Positions 22,065-34,746 of a DNA stretch of 64,000 nucleotides are shown here, piece by piece. Location: contig CAJJDN010000007.1 in the NCBI GenBank assembly GCA_905182985.1, positions 867,491-931,490 of the forward strand. Direction: 5' to 3'. This DNA is from Paramecium sonneborni (taxonomy: Eukaryota > Ciliophora > Oligohymenophorea > Peniculida > Parameciidae). Made by a program: the position numbers and the translations under genes. Under the pieces are notes generated by a model. That model was not told the origin of the DNA. It saw nothing but the letters and a program-made list of their open reading frames with translations, and did not search any database. Position 1 is the first letter of the stretch. Each line of letters starts with the position of its first letter.

Positions 22065-25000
22065 ATGTCTTAGCTCTTTTATAAGATCAAGCTATAGTTT
22101 ATCATATTGATAATATTTGCCAGCCTTCCTACATTTGCTTAATTACACAATACAATATTAAATGACTAAGCAAATATACCATCTATTCATTAGAGTTTCC
22201 TTGAATTAGAAAATGAAAAGAACCATGAAACTATAATTAAACCTTTAATAGATCCAAAATCATATAAATATGTTGAATTAGAAAACTAACTTAAAGTATT
22301 GCTTATACATGATCCAAATTCAGAAATTGCTTCTGTTGCTCTTGATGTATAAGCAGGATCTTGGAATGAACCAAATGAATATCCTGGCTTAGCACATTTT
22401 TGTGAACATATGTTATTTGTTGGCTCTACTAAATATCCAAGACCTGATTATTTTGATGAGTTATTGGCCAAAGGATCTGGACATTCTAATGCATACACTG
22501 ATGCTACCAATACTAATTATTATTTTGAAATCACATCATTGCATCTAGACAAAGCATTAGATACTTTTGCTCACTTTTTCATTGATCCTCTCTTTAGTCA
22601 AGAATTAGTAGGAAGAGAGAAAAATGCTGTAAATTCAGAATATGAAATAGATGTATCTTCAGAAGATTGGAAAATACAAAACTTATTTACATTATTTGCT
22701 GATCCTTAACATCCTGCAAGTAGATTCAGTCTAGGTAATAATGAGGTTTTTAAAAAAAAGGGAATTGAAGATGCTTTGAAATCTTTTTTTTAATAAAATT
22801 ATTCCTCAAATTTGATGAGTTTGGTTATTTAGAGTAGAATAAATTTATAAGATATGGAACGATTAATTAAACCATTTAATCATGTTAAGAATTCAAATTT
22901 ATAACCACCTCAATTCACAGGATTTCCATATTAATTTGGTTATCTATGTAAATATAAAACAGAAAAAGAATAATTAACACTAAATTGGTAATTGAAAGGA
23001 AGAGAGAAATTTTCTCATCAAAAACCAATTGAATTCTTAGATTATATTATATAGAATGGAAATCTTATTGATTATTTAAAAGAATAAAACTTTATAATTT
23101 CAATTTCTTCAGAAGTTTTCATGGAAGAATCTTCATTTACAAATTATATGATGGAGATTATTTTAACTGAAAAATCTTAGCAGAAAGAAGAAGCAGTAGC
23201 TGAAATTACAAAAATAATATTTAATTATATTTAAAAATTAGAAGAATGGCTTTAAGATGATGAATATATCAATTAAACATTTAAAGAATAAAGCAAGATT
23301 TCTAAATTGAATTTCAATTATTTAACTGAACAATTAGATACTTCAACTATGGCTAGAATTTTGAATAGGTAGAAACCTTAAGAAGTACTTTCATCAGAAT
23401 TTATAATTGACAATCTTGATAAAGATTTAATATTAGATTACATTCAACAATTAATGAATACTCAAAACTTAATAATTTTAATAGGTAGCAATTAATATTC
23501 ATATTAAAATGAAAAAGTAGATGATAACTAGAGTAATAAGTAGTTTTTATAAGATAAAGTACTTAATGAAAAAAATAATTTATATAGAATTGTATATTCT
23601 AAACTAAAATTTGATGAACATTTTATAAATTTCATTACTAAATAAGATGAGATATTACAAAATATGTTTGAAAAACCATAATAAAATGAATTTATTCCAA
23701 ATAATGTTGAATTAGTCTCACTATGTGAATCATAATAATCTCAGTTACCAAAAATTGTACATTCTGATAAATTAAAAACATTAGATCAATAGAGTAAATT
23801 GAATTTGTTTTTAATGGCTGGTTAAGATCTTAATTAATATAGTGATGAATAATGCACTTTAGAAGAACATAAATATTAAAAGTAAAATCATTATCCAATT
23901 TTACTAAACAAAGAACAATAAGAATGGTGGAAGAGTTAGACATCTTATAAAATCCCATTTATTTTTGGAGCATTATAAATGAAATATCAAAAAACCTTAA
24001 CTTTACGATAATTCACTTCATTAAGACTGTATAATTTTATGGCAGATGAAATATTATCAAAAGAATTAAAATTACCATTATCATCTGGATATTCTTATGA
24101 ATTGGATATGAACAAAAAAACTTAAATAAAGGTTTATGGATTTAGTGAACATGTGAGAAACTTTTTTAAGAAAATATGTTCATGTTTAAATCCATTTAGA
24201 GAAAAATCTAAGAGTTTTCTTGAACTTAATTAATAAAAAAGATTTGAAATAGCTAAATAATCTTTGTTATTATCAATCAAGAATATGTATTAAGATAATT
24301 TATTTGAATAAGCAATAGAGATATATTTACCTTAACTTTTATAAAAGGATTCCCATAATCCAAAAAAGGTGATTGAATAGATTAATTAGATTTCTTAACA
24401 AGAAATGTTTTAAGATGTTAGAGATATAATGAATAATGTATAATATTCAAGTTTATTTATTGGTAATATTGATTAAACTGAAGCAACTTAATTATCAGAT
24501 GAAGTTCAATAGTGTGCTAGAAGTAAAGAATCTACATTAAATGATAATGAAATTAAAGATAAGATTTAAATTATTAATTTAAAAGGAAAAAATTTAATAG
24601 ATTCTAAATTGATAGAGTCAGGAGATAATGATGATATCAATGGAGTCACATTAAATTATTATTAAATAGGATAAAGAAAGTAAATGAATAAGGCATTAAT
24701 GAAATTATTAGAACCTATTCTTAATTAATAAGCATATAATTATTTACGTACTGATTTATAATTAGGATATGTTGTGGCAGTTGAACTTAAAACAACAGCC
24801 TGTGTTGATGGAGCTTTGATTTTAGTCTAAGGAAGTACAGAGATACCAATGAAAGTCAATTTAATAATTGATGATTTCTTAGATTAATTTTAAGTTTATT
24901 TAGAATAAATGAATAATAGAGAATTTTAGCATCTTAAACATGGTGTTATTACTGAATTAAAAGAAAAACCATAAAGTTTAAGTGAAGAAGGAGATCGTTT

Positions 25001-25324
25001 ATGGAAATATATTAGTGCTGGCACCATTGAATTTGAAGATAGATAAGTTGCAATTGAAGAAATAAGAAAAATATCAAAAAATTAATTAATTGAATTTTAT
25101 AGAAATTCATTCATCAATAATAAATCGAAATTAAGTTTACAATTATATGGGTATTAATTCATATTAATAAATATAGTTAAGGTATGGTAACACAAATGAT
25201 GAACTTAGAAACGTAGTCTGAGTTTAATTCATTTATTTCTAATACAAAACCTGAGGATGTCGATTTGTTTGATCCCCTTTAAGCATCTTATTATTAATGT
25301 GATTTTGAGGCTACTTAAATTTGA
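22065..25324 (+). CDS. Secreted M16 metallopeptidase (insulin-degrading enzyme family)
   Basis: Two exons (intron 25151-25176) encode 1077 residues, close to the ~1000 usual for insulysin-type M16A enzymes. The inverted zinc motif HFCEH (HxxEH, residues ~110-114) begins HFCEHMLFVGSTKYP, and the distal Glu ligand is in the NAVNSEYE helix. The second half retains the M16 C-terminal fold, including LRTDLQLGYVVAVELKTTA. The N-terminus (FIILIIFASLPTFA, then Gln) looks like a cleavable signal peptide, so the enzyme probably acts in the secretory pathway or outside the cell. The family degrades peptides inside a closed chamber. Confidence 0.9.
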
Positions 25325-25361
25325 GTAATTTGAAGTTTACAATAAATTTAATCTACTAAGA

Positions 25362-26677
25362 ATGTTTCTTTTATAATAATTATTTTTATTATCTTAGAAA
25401 TTTTATTGTAATATTTTTTAATTTTAATTTTTTTCAAATTGAGTAATTTTAGCAAAATATATTTTATTTCATATTCAGTTTATTTGCCTGAGATTAAATA
25501 ATGAAATTTATTATTTTAATATTGATAAACTTATTGCAATTTACTATTATCTATTTAATAATATATTTAAACAGATTTTTTAATATTATGAAATTATTCA
25601 ATTTAATAATCAAAATCATTATGTATTATTAGTATTAAAGCATAGTGTAGAGTAGTCAGTATTCCGATTATTTCATGTTCAAAATAATCATTCTAAAGTG
25701 AAGATAATAGGGATATGTCATCTTGAATTTGATAATAAAAATAGTGATAAAAGCAGTTAAAAAAGAGAATCTATCCTTAAAAAATTTCATTAGAATTAAG
25801 ATTAAATTTTTGTTCCTAAAGAATCAGAACTTATTGATAAAGAAGTTCAATTCAAATATTATACCATAAATACCTGATGAACAAACAAAAAACTTTAGAA
25901 GTACAACTCAAAAAAAATAGAGGAGAAAATAAAAATCAATCTTATTCAAGAAAATGTCACAAAAGAGATCAATTTACTGAAAAGAAAAAACTTACTTTGA
26001 ATAAAATAAATCCAAATAAAATTTATTTTGATCTAGATCATGCTTCTAATTCAAAGAGATAAATTGTCAATTAAGTTAAAATAAAAAATGAAAATAGATC
26101 TGAAATTGAGGTATCTTTTATTAATGATAGTAGATTGGAATAAATATTCAGCCATATGTTTCCCGACTTTTTATAATAATTAGCTTAATATTATTCATTC
26201 TATATTTATACAGCTTATACTGATATTATGCTTATAACTATTGTCAATTATCTTGATCCTCTCAAAGAATATATCAGTAGAATCTTAAATAGATTTAATT
26301 GTATGGAAACAAAAAATGGGTTTTTCAGAAAGATTTAAAAATTGTGAAAGATTTAGACTTAAAAAACTTTAATTTTAGATAACCTTGTTCATTCATTTTG
26401 GTTATAAGTTGAAAATAGAATTGATAATTAAGATGATTCCAAACTAAAATATCTATTTGAATATTTGTTAGAAGCATTTGAATAAGAAAATTCAATATAA
26501 CCAATTTTTAGTTATATAATTTAATAGATTATATCTTTAGGTAATAAAATTTGTATCTATATTCCTTCAAACTCAAAATATATATATGAATAAAAAAATC
26601 ATCTAAATTTATCACATTTTTCTATTTAAATTGAATAATTGAATTAATATTAATAAAACAATATATCACATATATGA
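25362..26677 (+). CDS. NIF/CTD-phosphatase-like (HAD) protein with altered catalytic motif and frame breaks
   Basis: The second half matches the NIF phosphatase fold: QQLAQYYSFYIYTAYTDIM and IVNYLDPLKEYISRILNRF, then FQKDLKIVKDLDLKN and LILDNLVHSFWLQVENRI. The expected catalytic DxDxT appears as FDLDHAS, lacking the usual Thr at position 5, so activity is doubtful. The reading changes frame near 25870, at the T run 26321-26325 and at 26361-26380. The last two compensate each other, which suggests sequencing indels or a decaying gene. A 45 nt intron in the first 60 bases is needed to give an ATG start, and the N-terminal region (HYVLLVLKHSVEQSVFRLFH) is not recognised. Confidence 0.5.
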
Positions 26678-26838
26678 GATATAAAAGTATACAAATATGA
26701 GAATTCATATAAATTAATAGATTATTAAAAAAGAGGTAAAAATTATTGAAAAAGAAAAGGATTAAAAAATTGATAATAAAATGTGTGAATGATTGATTTC
26801 AAAAAAATTTTTAATCTTTTATATTTTTTTAAATAAAA

Positions 26839-27542
26839 ATGGGTAGAAGACCAGCAAGATGCTATAGAGTGAGTAATGGAAAACCATTCCCCAAGTCAAG
26901 ATATAACAGAGGTGTCCCAGATGCTAAAATTAAGATTTATGATGTTGGAAGAAAGAAGGCTAATGTAGATGAATTCCCAGTACTTAATAATTAATATGAA
27001 TTAGGCTACAATTCACATTGTATCAGATGAAAAGGAATAAATTTCATCAGAAGCCTTAGAAGCATGCAGAGTTGCCATCAATAAATATATGATTAAGAAA
27101 GTCGGAAAAGATGCATTCCATCTTAGATGTAGAGTGCACCCATGGCACGTACTCAGAATCAATAAAATGCTTTCATGTGCTGGTGCAGATAGACTTTAAA
27201 CTGGTATGAGAGGTGCCTTTGGTAAACCCAATGGTTTATGTGCCAGAGTTAAAATTGGTAGCATTCTTTACTCTTTGAGATGCAAAGATGCTTCAATTAA
27301 TCATGCTATGGAAGCATTAAGAAGAGGAAAGAATAAGTTCCCAGGAAGATAAAAGATTGTTGTCTCAGCTAAATGGGGATTCACCAACTATTTCAGATCC
27401 GACTATCTTAAATATAAGGCTAATGTATTACCATAAATTAATTATTTAGGATGAATTATAATACTATGGTACTCACGTCCACAAATTGAAATAACATGGT
27501 CCATTGGAAAAATTAAAGATTTTCTAAGCCCTAAGAAAATGA
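26839..27542 (+). CDS. RPL10: 60S ribosomal protein uL16 (RPL10)
   Basis: Three exons (introns 26980-27004 and 27425-27449, both 25 nt and ending TAG) encode 217 residues. The match is colinear: [86 protein letters not shown], and the C-terminal THVHKLKQHGPLEKL. uL16 is among the last proteins added to the large subunit and lies near the peptidyl-transferase centre. Synonymous codon choice here is less AT-extreme than in neighbours, as expected for a highly expressed gene. Confidence 0.95.
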
Positions 27543-27611
27543 TTTGTTAAGAATAATCATATAATAAATATATTAAAATATTTTAATTGTTTGAATGTCT
27601 TCTTTCCAATA

Positions 27612-29218
27612 TCAAAATCCAAATATTGCAAAAAGTAATAGAGGTGCCAATATTAATTAAGAAAACTCAGGATCATCTTCTATTTAAAGTGTTCTCGATT
27701 TGAATGTGATCTAATTACCATTCAAATTCCCTACTGCTAATCTACCAGTAGAATCTTCATTAAGAACTCTTCTCCTTCTACTACTGGCTACATTTGGATT
27801 TGTAATTTTAGCAGTCACAGCAAATCCATTACCTTTTTCTCCTTTGATAGCCAATCTGACAGTATAAATGATTTAACCTTCTCCAATAACAGTTTCTAAA
27901 ATAGGTAAATTAACTAGAGTTCCTTATCCCTATAATTTAACAGCTCCTTTTTCTAATTTCCAACTCTTAAGATTTGAATCAATAATTGTTAATCTAACTT
28001 TGAATCTTTAATTAAGAACTAAAGTTATTTTATCTTTAGTAAATTTGCAATCATTTATATTGTCACAATAATCAAGTTCTGATTAAATAGCAATAACCAA
28101 TGATGGAGGATTCAAAGTTTTAGGAGGTACTTACAAACTTAAAATAGAAGATTTAGAATAATCAATAGTAGCTGTCCAATTTCTTTCATACATAATTTAT
28201 TCATTAAAATGTACGTTAAAATGGAATGAACAATCATAAATTTATGGATTATCAGTTTATTAACAATTAGCACCTGTCATATTATATTAATCTATAAGCA
28301 ATTTAGCTGTAGATGGTGAATCATACCAAAACTTTAATTCTGTAAATTTACCATCATTCTTATCTATTGTTACCCACTAAGCTGGCCAACATCCTTTAAA
28401 ATCATAATTCGGTATTTTAATAGTAGCCGAATATGTAGTAGCAGTTATACTCTCTACCAAAGAATCTGTACCATATGGGATTGATTATTCTAAACTATTT
28501 CCACAATCAACATTATAACAAACACCTTCTAACCATCTATATGGTTCTGTACAATTAGTACAATCATAAAAAGTTGTGCATTCACTACATCTAGCTGTGC
28601 AATTCTTATTATAATATACAAGTATTTTGGTTATATAATATGCTCCTCCTATGTTTTCATTTATGAAATCCTAAAATATTAAGGATAATTAAGATTAATT
28701 CTTAGCTTTCAAAGTAGCTGATGGGATTGTATATTTAATCTAAAAATAAATAAAATAAAAATTACAGTTTTCCAGTCATTAAGAAGATCTTATATTAAAA
28801 CAGATTCATCATTTGGACATAAATAAGCAGGATCCGTATTTTGAGTATTTTGCTTATAAAAAGTACTTGAATATGAATATCCTGAAGCGAACCAACAATA
28901 TCCGCTTTATTACTCATCAGTATATCCCACAAATAGTCCAGATTGAACTCCTCTATTAGTGGTAGATTTTGTTAAATATTTAAATTCTACTGTTACATCC
29001 TATTCCATTTCAATTTTAAAAGGTGCAGATATCATTCCATTTGCATAACTTTACTTTACTATATTTGCACAATAATCATTTGTTGTTCCAGGACAAGGAA
29101 CAATAGTAGCAACATCAGATTTTTTCCACAAGTCTGAATTTAATTAACCATCTTTAAAATCCTCTTCAAAAATTATATGCTGAGCATATAACAACTATGC
29201 TAAGAATAATATTAGCAT
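27612..29218 (-). CDS. Secreted or membrane-anchored Cys-containing surface protein
   Basis: Two exons (intron 28740-28765) encode 526 residues. The N-terminus MLILFLAQLLYAQ is a short signal peptide. The first ~150 residues (IIFEEDFKDGQLNSDLWKKS ... GYTDEQQSGYCWFAS) resemble a carbohydrate-binding or concanavalin-like extracellular module. A Cys cluster follows (NKNCTARCSECTTFYDCTNC). The protein ends in an uncharged hydrophobic tail (LILAPLLLFAIFGF), either a terminal membrane helix or a GPI-attachment signal. Several N-x-S/T sites are present. An exposed cell-surface role is likely; ligand unknown. The stop is 70 bp from the convergent uL16 stop. Confidence 0.75.
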
Positions 29219-29754
29219 TTTTATAAATAATAATTAATGAAATATAATATTTTTCCTGATCTGATTTTAATAACAAGATTTAAAACTTCATTTATTCTAT
29301 TTGAAATTATTGATTTCATCCATTTATCCCTTAATCCATTGACTTACTCATTAAAAAACTAAATCTTTGAATTGAATGAATTCTTTAAAAATGCTCTCTT
29401 TTTTCTTTTTTTAAATGACTATTCCAACAATTTTTAACTTATTCAATCTATTTTTTCTTTTTTCATTTAATACAGTTTATTCTAATCATTTTTCTTTGAA
29501 AATGGTTAACTAACCTTAATCCATTCATTATATTTTGCACACCTTTGTGTATTTATTTTTTTAACCTCACCATAAATTATATGTTCTACAAAATTAACAT
29601 ATATATAATATTTAATACTTTTTAATAAACATAATTGTGGTAGTCCTACTATTATTATTTGTAAAAATACTTAAGTTTTGATTAAATTATATTCAAACTC
29701 AAAAAATAAATTAGAATTAGTTTTTTACAATAATATTTTTAATATAAAACTAAA
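29219..29754. promoter_or_regulatory. Divergent intergenic region (536 bp)
   Basis: AT-rich with long T and A tracts and TGA in every frame. It separates the surface-protein start from the plus-strand reading frame at 29755. Nothing specific recognised. Confidence 0.45.
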
Positions 29755-29979
29755 ATGAATCACCATTATCAAACATTTAATAGTAAAAAATTTAATGAAA
29801 TACTAAATTTAGAAATTCAGTTCATTTTATATTAAGTTTCAAGAGCTGGTATGATACTTAAGAACTTTTTCAGATAAGAATTAATTAATTATTAACTTAA
29901 ATATACTTAATTTCTGAATTAGGAACTTCATAATTATTCATTTAATTTTTATTAATAAAGTAAGCATATATTAATTTGA
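29755..29979 (+). CDS. Possible in-frame upstream ORF (74 codons plus TGA)
   Basis: An ATG frame (MNHHYQTFNSKKFNEIL ... FYQQSKHILI) ends in TGA immediately before, and in the same frame as, the ATG of the pseudokinase gene. No GTA intron removes the TGA while keeping the frame. It may be 5' leader sequence, a real uORF, or an N-terminal extension behind an error. A 75-codon open frame is not rare by chance here. Confidence 0.3.
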
Positions 29980-31330
29980 ATGAGTCTCAGTTCTTATGAG
30001 ATTGATTTACCTGTTAATAAAGAATCACCTTATCAATAACTTTATAGAGGAAGACATGACAATAATTAAATTTATATGTTACACATCTTTCCAAAGCAAA
30101 CATTAAATAATTAAATCTAAGATCAGATTCTTCAAAGAGCTGAAGAACTCCGTTTTATATTTGAAAAAATGGATTTTGAAGATTTTATTTTAATATCCTA
30201 TTAGGATAGCACTCTTTGGATAAATTTAGAATAAAAAATTAAAACAGAGACACTAAAATCTTTTTATGTTAAATTGTACTAATAATATTCAAAACTTAAA
30301 GGAATAATAGACTTTGATTAGGATTATGTTTTTGTGAATGAAGATGAAGTTTTTATAATCGATTATGGAATTAATCAACATATAACGAAAAAACATAAAG
30401 ATTATGAATATACTACAAAAACTAAGACATATTTATTTGGTTAACTAATTTTTAATCTGTTATGTAATCGAGATATTAGTGAGAAATTGTTATAGTGTTC
30501 TGAATAATATTAAATAGATGTTATTATTCATTAAGCAGCTGAAAACTACAAAATCAATATTGAAATTTTGGAATGTTTATTTAAAATGCTCAAATTAGAC
30601 CCTAATTAAAGACCAACATTTGAAGAAGTTGGATAATGGAAATTGTTCTATTCTAAAAAAGACATTTCTAAAGTGACAACTAGCATTCTTGATTTTTCTA
30701 ATAAGAAAATTGGTACATAAACAAGTCGCTAAAATTAAACTTAGAGATCAGCAAGACCTTAATCTTATGATTAAAAAGTTTTAAATACAGCACATAATTA
30801 ATCAGTTAAAGCTGCAATTTAAAAATAAAGAAGATAAGTTCCATCAACAAATAAAGTATGCTCCTCATATGTATTTGCATCTCAAATTATTTCTAATAAT
30901 ATTAAAAATAAAAAGCTCTCATCAAATTTTACTAATCTAATATCTACTCAATAATCCTATTTTTAATAAACCGGTTTCCCTTAATAAGTGTCAGAAATGA
31001 ATCAAAGTTAATATCCAAAAACTTAAAATCATTTTTTTTCAAAATAACCTGATTTACTTTAATAGACAGCTTAAAAGAGCTTTAAAGAATTTAATCATAA
31101 TTAACAGTAATAAAGAATTGAAAAAAAATCCCCCTTTTTATTTGATGGATCTTAACCACCTATTATTGGTGTTACAAAACCATTAAATTCATAGCCTACC
31201 ACTGATTAAAATAAAAATTAGAATTATGAGGCTAATTTTTTCAGTAATAATTATTCAAATTAAACAAATTATACATCTTCTTAATAGAATATCCATTAAA
31301 ATGAAAATACATTATAATAGTAATATTAAA

Positions 31331-31363
<33 letters not shown>

Positions 31364-32630
31364 CAATTCCAATAATTCTTCCAAAGCAATAATAAAATTA
31401 AGTTACAGAAGATAATTCAAGCTTTCATTTTAAATCACTACCATCAGAGACCTCTAATTAAAATTAAAAATTGTATAAAGATGAAAAATAATAGGCAAAA
31501 TTGAAAACTCCCTTTTAATTAGCTTAGAATATAAATGAAAATGATTTGGATGATATTAAATTACACTAAATGAATAATCAGAATTATAGTTAAGAGTAAA
31601 CCTAACCTGCTGATAAAGAAAAAAAGCAAGAAATTTTGAAAAAACCCTAGTAAGATAATAAATTAACTTCAAACTCAACTTTTTCCAAAAAAGAAGATAA
31701 ATAGAATGTTGATAATTATATAACAAATCATAAAACAAATGAAAAACCTTAGTCTATTAATGATATTGAGGAGCCTCCAATTATAAGACCTAATAAATCA
31801 CTCTAATAAGATATTTAAAAATAAAAACCTACAGTTGAAAACACATAGAATACCAAAGTGAATTAAGAAGATTTAGAAAAAACCTTTAATGAATATCAGC
31901 AGAAGTAAAATGTTCTTTTTAATATAGGTATTATTCATATTTAGCAATTATTTAAAATATAACATTTGCTGTGGCAGATTTAAGTGAAAAACTTAGTTTT
32001 CAAGGATAAATTTGGATAGTACCATTATGTATTGTTTTTAAAGTAATTTTTTGATGTGCAATATTTTAGAGAGCTTATGAAATAAGAAAAATAACAGAAA
32101 AAGATATAGAAAAATAAAAGAATATTTTTGAACTCAAAGAATTTTTAAAATTCAAATCATCAACTTAATATTAATTATTATAGCAGACAATTGTATAATA
32201 AAATAAAATGATGGAAAAAGAATTTTCAGAAATGTTAGAAGTTGCTTAAAAAAATATTTCAAGATTAGATGCAAATTCTTAGTAAAAAATGTCAGCCCTT
32301 TTAAATTTGGATATAAAAAAATCAATCAAGGAATAGGCTGAAAAATATTTATTTACTTAACTTTACCCTAGAGTAAAAACTGCTATTGGAAAACTTAGAG
32401 CAAAAACTTTAGCTAATAATACATTCTCAGAATTAGAATGGATGTAAACTAGATTATTGAGTTTGTATTCAATTTTAATAATGGAATTAGAACTATATAC
32501 TTGTGAATCTAATCTTTTTAAAGAAGTAACTCTTAAGAAATACAGAAAAATGTAAAATATTGATGAAATTGAATAACATTGCAATTAAATAGAAAATACG
32601 ATCAATACACTTCCAATATTCATAAAATGA
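29980..32630 (+). CDS. Divergent pseudokinase with long Gln/Asn-rich region and helical C-terminus
   Basis: 868 residues in three exons. The first ~240 residues have kinase architecture but lack key residues. The P-loop is degenerate (QLYRGRHDNNQIYMLHIF), the HRD loop is replaced by GIIDFDQDYVFVN, and DFG reads DYG. The C-lobe ending LKLDPNQRPTFEEVGQWK is typical. A ~400-residue Gln/Asn/Ser-rich region follows, including ten consecutive TAA (Gln) codons at about 31332-31361. The helical C-terminus has NITFAVADLSEKLSFQ and LRAKTLANNTFSELEWMQ. Introns of 17 nt (31928-31944, unusually short) and 27 nt (about 32043-32069) leave 869 codons exactly. It is probably a scaffold or regulator. Confidence 0.72.
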
Positions 32631-32649
32631 TTATAATATTGTAGTCAAA

Positions 32650-33384
32650 TCAGTTATAATTTAACTTACGATTAATCCCTTGTTCTTTGAATCTAACTTG
32701 TTTTTTTAAAGGGGAATTCGTTTCTGCATCAGAATCTTTTCTTTTTAAAATTGAAGTAGGAGTGTAGGTTCTTAATTTTGTTGGACTATAACTCTCAACT
32801 CCTATTATATAATTGTGATCATCACATATATCACTTATTTTCCTTCTCATTAAATTATGTTTTTCTTTTTATACAGGGGCATCTGAATATTTTCTCTTTG
32901 GTTTATATTCTTAAGATTATTTATTTACTTTTTTTGAATTTTCCCTACTTTTTTTTGTTTTTAATTCACCATTTGCACAATTATAAATAGGGGAATGTGA
33001 ACGACATTTTATTTATTATTTTACTTATGGACTTGATGATTAAAATTTAGGACTTTAAACCATAATCTATTGATTATTACGTTTTAAAGATGATTTCAAC
33101 GTCATAAGAGGTTTTTATATGTTCTTTTTTTAGTAGATTGAATTATTTTTTTATTCATCAACCTTAACATTATTGAATTATGATAAAAACAAGCTTTCTT
33201 CTGAAGGAACTCTTACTAATGATTTAATTTCATTGTGTTTTGGAATAAAAGGTTTAGTAGGTGACTGAAGCATAGCATTAGGTATTTCCATCTAAGTTAA
33301 TTAACTAGTGTTTATCAAACTATCTAGTTTAGGTTTCGACATTCCTTAGGGATTGCTTGCAGAATTTACTTATAGAGATTGCAT
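32650..33384 (-). CDS. Disordered basic protein with PP1-docking (RVxF-type) motif
   Basis: An intronless frame of 244 residues rich in Ser, Lys, Gln and Pro, with many Ser-Pro and Thr-Pro sites (LQSPTKPF, SYSPTKLRTYTPTS). Near the C-terminus, TNSPLKKQVRFKEQ contains K-Q-V-R-F, a good match to the RVxF motif by which regulators bind protein phosphatase 1. It sits after Ser-Pro, an arrangement seen in phospho-regulated PP1 partners. No globular domain is evident. The PP1 link is inference from the motif. The stop lies 20 bp from the convergent pseudokinase stop. Confidence 0.7.
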
Positions 33385-34746
33385 CTTATTGCTTATTTAT
33401 TATTTATATGAGCAATTGTTTCCCATTTATGATTTGTTAATATTAATAATTTATTGATATTTTTAAAACTATTCATGAATATTCCTCTAAATTTTAATTA
33501 AATCTTATCAGCCTTTGTTCTATTGATATTTATTTGAGATCTGAAATTCATATTTTTAGAGTAACAAATCCATTTACTCAAAATAATTATTCTTTTTTAT
33601 CTTTTAATTGTAAATAATTAATAATATAAAATTATAGTAGTTTTTAAAATATTTCTTAAATCTTAATCATAAATTAAAAAAATTGTTTCAAATGAGAACA
33701 TGATTTGGTTTGACCTTGAAATTACCACTATGTTTAAATTAATTATTGTATAGAAATTCAATGTTTAAATTAATAATTGTAAGTTAATTTATTCAATGTA
33801 AAACCTTATTCGTTAATTAATTTTCGTTGGTGCAATATCTTATTAATTAACTAGAATTCTTTAATTAAAACTTAATTGTGACACTATCCACTCTTTATCT
33901 AATAATTAACTTTGAACTTATTAAGAATTGATTGACTTTCTTTAAACTATTAATGAAATAATATATTACATATTTTATGATCTGTTTAATTTATTTATAA
34001 AAATAATTTTTTCAAAGAATTTAATTGTTTTTTTGTTCAAGTTCATGTTAATATTTTTTAAATTTGTTTCATAAGAGTCTTAATTTAAGGAGATAAAAAA
34101 TATTAATTTGATTTAAAAATTTTTTTGATTAATGATATTTAAAACTACAAAAAATTATCGATTTTCGATTTTCTAAATATTTTAGTTTGTAATATATTTG
34201 AAAAGAATTAAAATTTTGATATTCAAAAAATATTTGACTCCATAACTTATCTTAAGTTGTAAAAATTATCTTGGTTAAAAAAATTGATAAAAGGTGAAAT
34301 TGTGAAAAATGAATTAAATATACTCCCTTAAAATTACAGTTTTTTGTTTTAATTATTTAAAATTGCAATACGATTTTTTACTTCTAAGAATTATTAAATT
34401 TTTTATGATTATTCTATTCTATTTTGGTCATTTAAAATCTACTTTTTATCTCAAATAGATTTCTTTGGATTAATCTATTTCTAATTATTTTTGAACTTTA
34501 TATTTAATTCAAATTACAATATTCTTAATTTCAAATTGTTTTATTGATATTTGTGAAAATTTAGGTTGATAAAATTTCTATTATAAAATATTTCTTGATT
34601 AATATAAGTTTTAATTATATTACTAGATTGCTATAATAGTTATATATAAAAGAGGTGTAATTATGAAGTGAGATATATTACAAAGGCTAAGATAATATTA
34701 AAAATAAATTTTTTAAAGAAAAATAAATATATTTTAATTATTAAAA
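33385..34746. other. 1.36 kb AT-rich intergenic interval
   Basis: No coding frame supported on either strand. A local imperfect repeat of the phrase TTTAAATTAATTATTG with CAATG flanks occurs around 33730-33800. The right end, between two divergent start codons, should hold the promoters of the PP1-motif gene and the PP2A gene. Confidence 0.5.

Noticed and set aside
27595..29240. Plus-strand frame of over 500 codons with no TGA opposite the surface-protein gene
   Set aside because: The minus frame has a signal peptide, Cys cluster, glycosylation sites, intron and hydrophobic tail. The plus frame is a mirror effect of a one-stop code and reads as low-quality sequence.
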